Below, piece after piece: positions 27,051 to 35,447 of a stretch of 64,000 nucleotides of DNA. The notes under the pieces were generated by a model. That model was not told where the DNA came from and made no database searches. It saw only the letters and a list, made by a program, of their open reading frames with translations. Source of the stretch: Gammaproteobacteria bacterium (lineage in GTDB: Bacteria; Pseudomonadota; Gammaproteobacteria; UBA4575); assembly GCA_033344735.1 (NCBI GenBank), contig JAWPMW010000001.1, positions 2,114,171-2,178,170 of the forward strand, given 5' to 3'. Every line of letters begins with the position of its first letter. Position 1 is the first letter of the stretch. The position numbers and the translations under genes are program-made.

Positions 27051-27218
27051 CTATTTTTGATAGCGATTAAAAAATTTTACGTATAGAAAAAATATTAAAG
27101 CATACAACACGATCAGAGATAATATTTGTTCTGTATTAAGGCTGGGGATGTTAACAGTAACTACGCTTGCTAAAATTAATCCAACAAGTGCGAATCGGTT
27201 TCTTTGCCATGGTTTCAT
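27051..27218 (-). CDS. Small membrane protein (55 aa)
   Basis: Minus-strand ORF in the otherwise empty 477-nt spacer 27003-27479. It starts MKPWQRNRFALVGLILASV and ends in VKFFNRYQK. It has two hydrophobic stretches (about 9-24 and 31-48) with basic ends, consistent with a two-helix inner-membrane miniprotein. A GGTG is about 11 nt upstream. Coding is inferred from composition and topology only. Family unknown. Confidence 0.5.
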   Translation of the reverse strand: MKPWQRNRFALVGLILASVVTVNIPSLNTEQILSLIVLYALIFFLYVKFFNRYQK

Positions 27219-27238
27219 ATCTGCTGCACCAATAACGG

Positions 27239-27322
27239 TTAATGATTAAAAATTCCTGCCATATAAAAAGCGCCCCATACTAGTGCGACAATGATGACAG
27301 CGCTAGCAAGTAAGTAACGCAT
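27239..27322 (-). CDS. Possible single-helix miniprotein (27 aa)
   Basis: Minus-strand ORF 20 nt upstream of the 55-aa ORF: a start MRYLL, one hydrophobic helix (ASAVIIVALVWGAFYMAGIF) and the end NH. No convincing RBS. Listed because of its clean membrane-helix composition and its tandem position with the next ORF. It could be chance. Confidence 0.3.
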   Translation of the reverse strand: MRYLLASAVIIVALVWGAFYMAGIFNH

Positions 27323-27479
27323 GATTTTCAATATGTAAATTGTGACTAAGAATTATCGATTATATTGACGGGTTAGCACAAGTTATACATGTACAAATAG
27401 AAAAGCTTGCTAATTAAGCCTGCTCAAAACAACATAGCATGAGATGTATTTTCTGTAATAAGCAAGATAAATTAATAGG

Positions 27480-27923
27480 TTAACTTGCCTGCGGTCGTAG
27501 AATTTCTTCAGCGTAATCAGCATCAACTAGCTGGTTTTGTTCATCAATCAACGGTTGGTCATAGTCGTTCCATCCACGTAATCCTGTCTTTAGAGAAGCG
27601 GCATGTTCGAAACCAAGTTGCTTTAACGTGTACGCGGCCATACAGCTGCGCTTGCCCGATCGACATATGACTAAAACAAATTTGTCGCGAGCATTGGCAA
27701 GTTCAAGATTTGTTTCGTCGTAGCCTATTTCTGAAGCTGCTTCAAGAATGCCACGAGGGATATTAATTGCGTTGGCAATGTGCATAACATTGAATTCTTC
27801 TGGTTCGCGCACATCAATTAATAGTAATGGTGTATTGTTATCCAGTTTTTGTTCAAGATCCCAAGGCATTAACTCGATAATATGCTCGGCTGCTTCAGCG
27901 ACCAGCTGATCATATGTTTTCAT
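27480..27923 (-). CDS. Rhodanese-domain protein
   Basis: A 147-aa single rhodanese domain with a short N-terminal helix and C-terminal tail. The core shows PLLLIDVREPEEFNVMHIANAINIPRG and the active-site loop CRSGKRS (Cys then six-residue loop), so sulfur transfer is plausible. There is no signal peptide, so it is cytoplasmic. It is 8 nt downstream of the response regulator, the last gene of the rhodanese-regulator-kinase group. Confidence 0.9.
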   Translation of the reverse strand: MKTYDQLVAEAAEHIIELMPWDLEQKLDNNTPLLLIDVREPEEFNVMHIANAINIPRGILEAASEIGYDETNLELANARDKFVLVICRSGKRSCMAAYTLKQLGFEHAASLKTGLRGWNDYDQPLIDEQNQLVDADYAEEILRPQAS

Positions 27924-27931
27924 TAGATAAA

Positions 27932-28597
27932 CTATTGTGGCTTTTTATTGGCGCGCAGTCCTTGCTCTACCGCAATCACTGCGGCTTCAACACGTGAGTG
28001 AATATTCAATTTACGCAAAATAGCTTTCACGTGTAATTTAACCGTGCCATCAGAAATGCCTAAATTTCTAGCGATAACTTTGTTGCTTTGACCTTCAGCT
28101 AACAGACTTAAAATTTCTGCTTCTCGAGGAGTTAAATCATCAATAGGGCTAGGCTCGGATTCTAAAATTGGCTCACCTTTAACTACGCGCGCTAAAATTT
28201 GAGTCAGGTTAGGCGCTACAACTGTCTCACCTTTGACAATCTCTCGTAACGCGGCAACGACATCATCAGGTTCCATGTCTTTCAATAGGTAGCCTTTGGC
28301 TCCATTTCGTAATGCTTCAACTAAGTCGCGTTCGTCATTACTGGTGGTAAGCATGGCAATCGGAGCTTCAAATTTATTTTGTTGCAATTGCTTTAAGACT
28401 TCTAATCCAGAAAGACTAGGCATACGCATATCCAGCAGAATAATATCCGGTTTTAGTTCTTGTGCTAATCGGATGCCTTCATTGCCATCACCTAATGAGC
28501 CAACAACATCGATATTATGGCGCTCTAGTAGGCCTTGTAGGCCATCTCTAAAGAGAGTGTGATCATCAATAATCAGTACACGTAGATTAGGGCTCAT
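27932..28597 (-). CDS. NarL/FixJ-family response regulator
   Basis: A 221-aa two-domain regulator. The receiver has the acid pocket (IIDDHTLF), phospho-acceptor Asp56 (DIILLDMRMP) and conserved Lys in GAKGYLLKDM. The LuxR-type HTH is LTPREAEILSLLAEGQSNKVIARNLGISDGTVKLH-like near residues 150-205. It overlaps the kinase gene by 11 nt, so it is its cognate partner. The overall sequence resembles NarL, but the input cannot be inferred. Confidence 0.93.
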   Translation of the reverse strand: MSPNLRVLIIDDHTLFRDGLQGLLERHNIDVVGSLGDGNEGIRLAQELKPDIILLDMRMPSLSGLEVLKQLQQNKFEAPIAMLTTSNDERDLVEALRNGAKGYLLKDMEPDDVVAALREIVKGETVVAPNLTQILARVVKGEPILESEPSPIDDLTPREAEILSLLAEGQSNKVIARNLGISDGTVKLHVKAILRKLNIHSRVEAAVIAVEQGLRANKKPQ

Positions 28598-30125
28598 GAG
28601 TTATTTGGTCTTCTGTGGTCGTGGATGGTTGGTTACCTGTAAATTCTAAAACAATTCGCGTGCCTTCGCCTGGTTCACTTTCTACGGTGAATTCTCCGCC
28701 AAAGCGCTTAGCACGGTCTCGCATAATGGATAATCCGATATGTTCTCCGGAATGATAGCTTGTTTGTGGCTTAGAAAAGCCAACACCATCATCCTCAATT
28801 AACACTTTGTAGCTGTCTTTGCTGCTGGTGCACATCATAATACGCACATTCTCAGCATCACTGTGTTTTCTGATGTTAGTCAGTGATTCTTGAATTATAC
28901 GCAGAATATGGAACTCTGTTTCTCCTGGTAAGTTGGTTTCTGGCCACTCATTTTGGAAAAACACTTGAATTTCATCATTAACCTGGCGAAAGCGGTCAAT
29001 GGTTTGTTCCACTGATGCAATTAGGCTCACTAGTACTGTCGGAGACCTAAAATGAGCAATTAGTTCTCGAATTTCGGTATGAGCTTCATTGATAGAAGCC
29101 TCTATTCTTTCCATTTCAGCCCAAGTTTGTTCATCATTGCCTTGATGCAGAGTTTCATCCAACACGCGCACTTGAAAGCGAATACTCGTCAATGTCTGTG
29201 CAAGTGAGTCATGCAACTCATTAGCAATGTGAGTACGTTCTCTCATAATGGAGAGTGAAGTGGTTTCTTCGTCAAGGTGAGATTTTTCAATTGCGGCACC
29301 TAAGTGACGACCGATACTAGTAAAAAGCTCATCAAAATCTTCGAAATCATTCAGCAAATTTTTATGCACATAGAAATTGTAGGCACCTAGTAATTTTTCT
29401 TGATACTGTAAAGGCACCACTAGTATGCAAATTTTTTCGTCACGAAAATATTTTTTGCAAAGCGCGTCATTACAATCAATAAGTTTAATTTTTAATATGC
29501 TAAAGCCATCTTCTTGGGTGTTGCTTGAATGATTAATTAAACAATGTCTTGCATGTTCGGCAATAATTTCTTCATTGCTGTTAATGTGTGTTAGTAAATC
29601 CACTTCATCGTCATCGTTGACAAGGTAAGCAACAGCGGCTTGTGCATCGATCAGTTCGGTCATATTAAAAAGAAACTGGCTTAGTAACGAGTTAACATCT
29701 CTTGATAAGTTAATGCTGTTGGCGACATCGTATAAAATAGAAAGAGAACGCGTTTTTTGAGCAATGTGATTGGTGTGTTTCTGTACTTGTGTTTCAGCAT
29801 TGGTGGAGAGTGATTGCAACATTTCACCAATGAACTGTAGGTCTTGGTAGATGTGGACATAGTCGCCAATTGGTTTATGAGTAAACTGTGCGCCTAAGTC
29901 GCCAGCACGAATCATTTGAGTCCAATTTTGAATGCGTTGAGCAGGAATGACATAGTTTGACCATAAACACCAAAATGCTAATCCAATTAGTGCTAAGCCT
30001 ATGCATAGAAACCATAGAGACCAGGTAGTAATAAAAATACTGCTTACGGCCAGACTTAATCCTGACAACATGCTCAAAATAGGCAAGTTGATAAGGCTGT
30101 TTAGTTTTTCTAGTGTAGCGCGCAC
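28587..30125 (-). CDS. NarX-like sensor histidine kinase lacking a periplasmic sensor
   Basis: A 512-aa kinase: two N-terminal membrane helices (about 13-32 and 36-56) separated by only a few residues, a HAMP-like linker (57-110), a coiled coil, a GAF-like domain (about 130-285), HisKA_3 with His305 in ANELHDSLAQTL, and an ATPase domain (NIRKHSDAENV, IEDDGVGF, GEGTRIVLEF). NarX has a nitrate-binding periplasmic domain between its helices; that domain is absent here, so signals must come from the membrane or the GAF domain, which has Cys218, Cys223 and Cys233 in its second half. Confidence 0.9.
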   Translation of the reverse strand: MRATLEKLNSLINLPILSMLSGLSLAVSSIFITTWSLWFLCIGLALIGLAFWCLWSNYVIPAQRIQNWTQMIRAGDLGAQFTHKPIGDYVHIYQDLQFIGEMLQSLSTNAETQVQKHTNHIAQKTRSLSILYDVANSINLSRDVNSLLSQFLFNMTELIDAQAAVAYLVNDDDEVDLLTHINSNEEIIAEHARHCLINHSSNTQEDGFSILKIKLIDCNDALCKKYFRDEKICILVVPLQYQEKLLGAYNFYVHKNLLNDFEDFDELFTSIGRHLGAAIEKSHLDEETTSLSIMRERTHIANELHDSLAQTLTSIRFQVRVLDETLHQGNDEQTWAEMERIEASINEAHTEIRELIAHFRSPTVLVSLIASVEQTIDRFRQVNDEIQVFFQNEWPETNLPGETEFHILRIIQESLTNIRKHSDAENVRIMMCTSSKDSYKVLIEDDGVGFSKPQTSYHSGEHIGLSIMRDRAKRFGGEFTVESEPGEGTRIVLEFTGNQPSTTTEDQITHEP

Positions 30126-30165
30126 AGAGTAAGAATTAGCTATAAATATCTATAACTGTTGTGTA

Positions 30166-30501
30166 TTAGTCTTTAGATGAATCATTAGGTTTGTAGTTGG
30201 GGTCATTCGGATTGAGAAAAACAAAGTGAAACTGCTTAGGTTCCAATTCAGCATAATCCACGACGGTGCCCTTTAATAACTCATAACTAGTTTTGGCGAT
30301 GACAATATCAATGCCATTTGAGTGATAGTTAATATCTTCACCATTTGCATTGCCAACATCATCGAACCCCATGCCATAATGAAATGAGCCGTTGGGCTGA
30401 ACTGTAACAGCAATACGTAAAGGTAAATTGTCAGTTTGTGATTCAACAGCTGATTTTTTCACTTGCTGTGCTGCTGTTTCGGTAATTGATACTTCATCCA
30501 T
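30166..30501 (-). CDS. IscA/HesB-fold protein without cysteines
   Basis: A 111-aa A-type carrier-like protein: VSITETAAQQVKKSAV opens the fold, LRIAVTVQPNGSFHYGMGFDD matches the IscA strand LRVGVxxxGCSGxxYxxxF, and the C-terminus aligns where IscA has CGCGxSF. All three cluster ligands are gone and the protein contains no Cys at all. It therefore cannot hold an Fe-S cluster in the IscA manner. It lies 40 nt upstream of the sensor kinase on the same strand, which suggests a linked role. Confidence 0.8.
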   Translation of the reverse strand: MDEVSITETAAQQVKKSAVESQTDNLPLRIAVTVQPNGSFHYGMGFDDVGNANGEDINYHSNGIDIVIAKTSYELLKGTVVDYAELEPKQFHFVFLNPNDPNYKPNDSSKD

Positions 30502-30575
30502 AGTGTGTGACTTCCAGGCGTTTTATTGGCAGAGTTATTATTATGCCTATTATACCCGGGTTCTTGTGTTTAAGC

Positions 30576-31937
30576 CTATTTGGATTGACAGGATTCGATA
30601 AAATTCAAAAATTTTAGAATCCAGGGATTATGTGTGCTGTGACGTTGATGGGCATAGCATGCAAGGGTATTGTTTATTCGAATTCCATCTTGCTTGTTTT
30701 GAATGCCGTTGCCACGAGAGACATCGAATACCATGGTGCAGCCTTGCTTTAAACCTGACAAATGAGAATAGTGAAATTCATGAGCATTGATAAGTGAGGG
30801 AGAGCTACAAGGCCAAAAAGCATTTTCATTTTCTGTGAACTGGATGTAACCACGGCCTTGAGCTTTTGATGTCATCACACAATTTGCGTCAATAACACCG
30901 GCCATAGCAGCATGTGTGCCTTGATAGTGGATATTATTACAAAGATACATAAGTCCGCCGCATTCGGCGTAGGCAGGCAAGCCTTGTGTGAGTGCATTAT
31001 AAATTTGATTGCGCATGGATTGATTTTTTTCTAATAGATGCATGCACTTTTCAGGGAAACCGCCGCCAATGAAAATTGCGTCAGCGTCAGGTAAGTCTTT
31101 GTCATTTATTGTGTCAAATGGAATTAATGTCGCTCCAAGTTTTTGAAACATTTCTAGATCATCAGGGTAGTAAAAACCAAAAGCACAATCTTGTGCATAT
31201 GCAATACGCAAATTAAAAGAAGCAATTGTTTTTTTAGAGGGTGAGGGTACATTTGGAATTGCGGAGGAAATTCCAAGTAGTGAATCTAGGTCTATTTGCT
31301 CAGCAATAATTTTTGCTAGTGACTGCATTTTATCAATCGCTTGCTGGTCTTCGTTACTTGGAATTAAGCCTAGGTACCTTTCCTCAAGCGTTAAAGCGTC
31401 ATTACGGTGTACGGCGCCAAGTACTTTTAGGTCTGTGTAGTGCTCGACAACTTGGCGCATTTTTTTTTCATGACGATAGCCGCCAACGAAATTTAATATT
31501 ACTCCTTGAATGTTAACTTCAGAGTCGAACTGCTGATAACCTAATAATAAAGGTGCAATGCCACGAATAGTACCGCGACAGTCCAATACGAGAACCACCG
31601 GTGAATTAAGTAATTTGGCTAAAGCGGCGTTACTGTTGCTGCCATCTAAATCTAAACCATCATATAGACCTTTGTTTGCTTCAATGATTGAAATATCTGC
31701 ATCTGTACTTTTGTTATGAAAAAGTTCTAATATTTCTTGATTTGATTGCGTCCAGAAATCTAAGTTGTAACAGTTGCGTTCTGAAGCTGTTGCTAACCAC
31801 ATTGGGTCTATATAATCCGGACCTTTCTTAAAAGGTTGGACAATTTTATTTTGCCCACGCAACGCAGCACAAATTCCTGTGCTTATAATGGTTTTTCCGG
31901 AAGATTTATGTGCGGCGGAGAAAAGTATCTGACCCAT
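30576..31937 (-). CDS. cobB: Cobyrinate a,c-diamide synthase
   Basis: A 453-aa protein in two parts: an N-terminal ATP-binding DTBS-like domain (FSAAHKSSGKTIISTG, PFKKGPDYIDPMWL) and a C-terminal class I glutamine amidotransferase domain with nucleophile Cys in AYAECGGLMYLC and His in the final YAHQRHSTHNPW. CbiA/CobB amidates carboxylates a and c of cobyrinate or hydrogenobyrinate in B12 synthesis. No other cobalamin gene is nearby. Divergent from rimO across 82 nt, with no room for a cobalamin riboswitch. Confidence 0.93.
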   Translation of the reverse strand: MGQILFSAAHKSSGKTIISTGICAALRGQNKIVQPFKKGPDYIDPMWLATASERNCYNLDFWTQSNQEILELFHNKSTDADISIIEANKGLYDGLDLDGSNSNAALAKLLNSPVVLVLDCRGTIRGIAPLLLGYQQFDSEVNIQGVILNFVGGYRHEKKMRQVVEHYTDLKVLGAVHRNDALTLEERYLGLIPSNEDQQAIDKMQSLAKIIAEQIDLDSLLGISSAIPNVPSPSKKTIASFNLRIAYAQDCAFGFYYPDDLEMFQKLGATLIPFDTINDKDLPDADAIFIGGGFPEKCMHLLEKNQSMRNQIYNALTQGLPAYAECGGLMYLCNNIHYQGTHAAMAGVIDANCVMTSKAQGRGYIQFTENENAFWPCSSPSLINAHEFHYSHLSGLKQGCTMVFDVSRGNGIQNKQDGIRINNTLACYAHQRHSTHNPWILKFLNFIESCQSK

Positions 31938-32019
31938 GGCGTAGTATGTTTTAATGAGGTCCAGCGCAAAGCGTACTATATTAATATATCAATAAGCACT
32001 ACCCGTTATCGATAGCTAT

Positions 32020-33342
32020 ATGTCTAATGTAATTAAAAGCCCATCTATAGGGATGGTCAGTCTAGGTTGCCCAAAAGCACTGGTTGACTCTGAGCGCATT
32101 ATCACTCAGTTGCGTAGTGAGGGCTACCAAATCTCTAATCAATACGACGGCGCAGATGCCGTTATTGTGAATACTTGCGGATTTATTGATTCTGCCAAGG
32201 AAGAATCATTAGAGGCGATCAGCGAAGCATTAGCACAAAATGGCAAAGTGATTGTGACTGGATGTATGGGTGTAAATTCTGAAGATCTTGAAGCTATCCC
32301 TAGAGAAGTGCTAAGTATTTCTGGACCTCAAGATGTTGATTCAGTGATGAATGCTGTGCGTCGATCTGTACCGATTGCTCATGATCCATTTATAGAGTTG
32401 TTGCCGCCGCAAGGGATTAAGTTAACGCCAAAGCACTACGCTTATATAAAAATTTCTGAAGGCTGTAATCACAAATGCACATTCTGCATTATTCCTTCAA
32501 TGCGTGGGAAGCTGAAAAGTCGTCAGTTACATAATGTGATGGAGGAAGCAGAAAAGTTAGCTGAAGCTGGTGTTAAAGAACTATTAGTGATTTCGCAAGA
32601 TACTAGTGCCTATGGCTTAGATATAAAACATGAGTCTCAATTGTGGCGTGGCAAGGTGTATAACAACACTATGTTAGATTTATGCAAAGCAATGGGTGAG
32701 CTTGGTATATGGGTTCGTTTACACTATGTTTATCCCTATCCGCATGTGGAAGATGTGATACCACTAATGGCGGATGGAAAAATTCTTCCCTATATTGATG
32801 CGCCTTTTCAACATGCAAGCTATGATGTTTTGAAACGAATGCGGCGCCCCGCCTCGAGTGATCGCACGCTAGAACAAATTCAACGCTGGCGGAAATTGTG
32901 TCCACATTTAGCAATACGCAGCACTTTTATTGTTGGTTTCCCGGGTGAAACCGATAATGATTTTGAACAGTTATTAACATTCTTAAAGCAGGCTGAGTTA
33001 GATCGTGTTGGCTGTTTTCAATATTCGCCAGTTGAAGGGGCAAAATCAAATCAGCTGGATGGCCAGCTCGCAGAAGAGGTTAAACAAGAGCGTTGGCATC
33101 GTCTTATGCAGCTGCAACAAGAAATAAGCGAAAATAAATTAGAAGAAAAAGTTGGATTAACTTTAGATGTGTTGATTGATGAGGTCACTGAAGAGCAAGC
33201 AATTGGTAGAAGCTATGCTGATGCTCCTGAAATTGATGGTACCGTGCAGATTTATAGCAACAAAGAAATTAAAGTAGGTGAAATTGTGCAAGTAGCGATA
33301 GAGGAAGCTACAGAGTATGATTTGATTGGCTCGCAAGTTTAA
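32020..33342 (+). CDS. rimO: Ribosomal protein uS12 methylthiotransferase RimO
   Basis: A 440-aa radical-SAM methylthiotransferase acting on the conserved aspartate of ribosomal protein S12. The N-terminal UPF0004 domain has [15 protein letters not shown] and [13 protein letters not shown], supplying the auxiliary cluster cysteines with CMG further on. The radical-SAM motif is [13 protein letters not shown] (CxxxCxxC). A C-terminal TRAM domain follows. Length and the PxxRGK-type SMRGKLKSR stretch fit RimO rather than MiaB. Monocistronic. Confidence 0.96.
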   Translation: MSNVIKSPSIGMVSLGCPKALVDSERIITQLRSEGYQISNQYDGADAVIVNTCGFIDSAKEESLEAISEALAQNGKVIVTGCMGVNSEDLEAIPREVLSISGPQDVDSVMNAVRRSVPIAHDPFIELLPPQGIKLTPKHYAYIKISEGCNHKCTFCIIPSMRGKLKSRQLHNVMEEAEKLAEAGVKELLVISQDTSAYGLDIKHESQLWRGKVYNNTMLDLCKAMGELGIWVRLHYVYPYPHVEDVIPLMADGKILPYIDAPFQHASYDVLKRMRRPASSDRTLEQIQRWRKLCPHLAIRSTFIVGFPGETDNDFEQLLTFLKQAELDRVGCFQYSPVEGAKSNQLDGQLAEEVKQERWHRLMQLQQEISENKLEEKVGLTLDVLIDEVTEEQAIGRSYADAPEIDGTVQIYSNKEIKVGEIVQVAIEEATEYDLIGSQV

Positions 33343-33912
33343 AGTTTGTATCAAAAAAAGTTCATATAAATTTCAAAAAATAGAAATCAGTAATCAATAT
33401 ACGGTTGTTATTTTTTACATGCTTAATTGCATATTAGTGTCGATCATCGATGCTTGAGTTCTAAGGCATGTGGAGCTCGTTTGTTAAAATGGCGTGCTTG
33501 GCCCAGTGCGCCATTTATATATAAGATTTAATTTTGCTATGTTAGCCGCACAAGTTTTTAGGTGAGAAATAACTCAATAATCTAATCCAACATAATATAG
33601 CTAAGGCCGTTTCTAAGTTTTGTCATTTATAGTTCAACTGATGTTCATCTATCTGTAGTAAGCAGGCAATAATATGATCGTGCATTTAGGCTCTGTCCTA
33701 TAAGTATGACCAGATTGGTCTGCTGGTTTTCCAAATTCGGCGCATATATTTATGCGCCATTTTTTTATGAGCCTTATTGAGTTTTTAGTAATGAGGTATC
33801 TTAAGTATATGAGCATTCCATATATAAAGGAATAACGATACAATTTATTGAATTCAGCTTGCTATAATGTTGAATTGTGTACATTACTGGCTGAATGTAC
33901 GGATAAGATGCA
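33343..33912. other. Gene-poor spacer downstream of rimO
   Basis: No convincing protein gene on either strand. It holds a hairpin GACCA-GAT-TGGTC (33708-33720) and a strong terminator (33739-33766) 400 nt beyond rimO, too far to be its natural end unless a non-coding RNA or long 3' UTR lies between. No known RNA family was recognised. Confidence 0.5.
33739..33766 (+). terminator. Orphan Rho-independent terminator
   Basis: GGCGCATA (33739-33746), loop TATT, TATGCGCC (33751-33758), then A and seven T. The 8-bp stem is perfect. No plus-strand gene ends nearby. Confidence 0.8.
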
Positions 33913-33953
33913 TTGACGTGTTAAATGCCCGCGCTCTATAATGTATATACATT
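33913..33953 (+). promoter_or_regulatory. Promoter with overlapping palindromic operator
   Basis: TTGACG (33913-33918) and a perfect TATAAT (33937-33942) are 18 nt apart. A perfect 14-bp palindrome AATGTATATACATT (33940-33953) overlaps the -10 box and the expected start site. It stands 33 nt ahead of a small ribbon-helix-helix gene, as expected for an autorepressed promoter. Confidence 0.6.
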
Positions 33954-33986
33954 GTATATCTAGCAGTTCAGGACGATCAAACAATA

Positions 33987-34154
33987 ATGAGCGATAAGAA
34001 TAAGAATAAAACCAAAAACAAAGATAGTCAGCTAGTCATCCGTATCAATAAAAAAGAGCGTGATGAATTTGTGTCTCTATGTGAGGGTCTTGATACCAGT
34101 GCCGCAAGAGAGATACGGCGTTTTATTCGCGACTTCATTAAGCTGCATGACTAA
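33987..34154 (+). CDS. Small ribbon-helix-helix DNA-binding protein (55 aa)
   Basis: A 55-aa ORF: a Lys/Asn-rich N-terminal arm (MSDKNKNKTKNKD), a beta strand SQLVIRINKKERDEF, then two helices (FVSLCEGLDTSAAREI and RRFIRDFIKL). This is the ribbon-helix-helix pattern of MetJ/Arc-type repressors. It is preceded by a near-consensus promoter with an overlapping palindrome, suggesting autorepression. No toxin partner follows; the next gene is isocitrate dehydrogenase 254 nt downstream. Confidence 0.62.
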   Translation: MSDKNKNKTKNKDSQLVIRINKKERDEFVSLCEGLDTSAAREIRRFIRDFIKLHD

Positions 34155-34408
34155 TTGTTGTCGCTTTTCATTACATAACTAAAATATTCTTTGCATGCCG
34201 TACTTTAAAAAAGATGCTTAAATTTCTGCATTGATGATCGAGTGTGATTTTTTTATGCACCTTGATGTGGCACACCGATATTGCACTTTCTCAGTACTCA
34301 CAATTTAACTGGTTTTAATACCGCTAGAATAAAGAGATAATAGCAACCAGTAAGTATTATGTTGGATAATTATTCATCAGTCTATAGATAACGATAAGGA
34401 AACATTAC

Positions 34409-35425
34409 ATGGAAAAAATACCAGCCACGTTAATACCGGGTGATGGTATTGGCCCTGAGATTGTTAAAGCCACGCTTAAGGTGCTTGATGCTTTGGGTGC
34501 GTCTTTTGAATGGGATGTACAACAAGCAGGAGTTGCCGCTGAAACAGCTCATGGTGACCCATTGCCACAAACTACTATCGATAGTGTTCGCAAAACCAAG
34601 TTAGCATTAAAAGGACCATTAACTACACCAGTTGGAAGTGGATTTCGTTCGATAAATGTGCGATTGCGTGAAGAGTTTCAATTGTTTGCCAATGTGCGTC
34701 CAGCACGAAGCTTTTTATTAGGTGGAAGATTTGAAAATGTTGACCTTGTGCTTATCAGAGAAAATTTAGAAGGTCTTTATGTTGGTGTCGAGCATTACAT
34801 TCCTATCGCGGGTGATCCTAAAGCAGTGGCAGAAGCTTCTGGGATTATTACTCGATATGGATGCACGCGTTTTGCTGAATTTGCATTTAATTGGGCAATT
34901 AAGAATAAACGTAAAAAGGTCACTATTGTTCATAAGGCTAACATTCTTAAGAAGTTGACAGGATTGTTTTTAGAAACAGCTACTGAACTTGGTAAAAAAT
35001 ATGAAGGTCAAATTGAGGTAGAAGAACGCATTGTTGATAATTGTGCTATGCAGTTAGTATTAAATCCAAATCAATTTGATGTATTAATTACTACTAATAT
35101 GTTTGGAGATATACTTTCTGATGAAATTGCAGGACTGGTTGGTGGTTTAGGTCTAGCGCCATCAGCAAATATTGGAAAAGACGCATCTATCTTTGAAGCC
35201 GTGCATGGTTCAGCACCTGACATTGCTGGCAAGAAAATTGCGAACCCAACGGCGCTAATGTTAGCGGCTGCATTAATGTTAGATCATGTAGAAGAGTCTG
35301 AAAAAGCTACTAGTCTACGTGAAGCTCTAGATGCACAACTTAGAAGTGGTGAAGGCCTTACAGTAGATTTAGGCGGTACAGCTAATACAGAGGAGTTTGC
35401 GGATAATATTATTGCTCGCTTGTGA
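34409..35425 (+). CDS. NAD-dependent isocitrate dehydrogenase
   Basis: A 338-aa beta-decarboxylating dehydrogenase. The substrate block GSGFRSINVRLREEF has the Ser/Asn-x2-LR pattern of isocitrate rather than isopropylmalate enzymes. The metal site GDILSDEIAGL and cofactor loop EAVHGSAPDIAGK are present. Asp-Ile in that loop, in place of Lys-Tyr of the E. coli NADP enzyme, indicates NAD. It oxidises isocitrate to 2-oxoglutarate in the TCA cycle. The length fits the short homodimeric NAD type. RBS AAGGA is 10 nt upstream. Convergent with the hvf locus. Confidence 0.9.
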   Translation: MEKIPATLIPGDGIGPEIVKATLKVLDALGASFEWDVQQAGVAAETAHGDPLPQTTIDSVRKTKLALKGPLTTPVGSGFRSINVRLREEFQLFANVRPARSFLLGGRFENVDLVLIRENLEGLYVGVEHYIPIAGDPKAVAEASGIITRYGCTRFAEFAFNWAIKNKRKKVTIVHKANILKKLTGLFLETATELGKKYEGQIEVEERIVDNCAMQLVLNPNQFDVLITTNMFGDILSDEIAGLVGGLGLAPSANIGKDASIFEAVHGSAPDIAGKKIANPTALMLAAALMLDHVEESEKATSLREALDAQLRSGEGLTVDLGGTANTEEFADNIIARL

Positions 35426-35447
35426 GTGATAAAATAAGAGATGTGAA

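Noticed and set aside
31938-32019. Cobalamin riboswitch upstream of cobB
   Set aside because: The divergent spacer to rimO is only 82 nt, too short for a B12 riboswitch, and no B12-box-like sequence is visible.
33649-33843. Minus-strand reading frame of about 64 codons in the spacer after rimO
   Set aside because: It lacks an RBS, has no recognisable motif and runs through the terminator hairpin.
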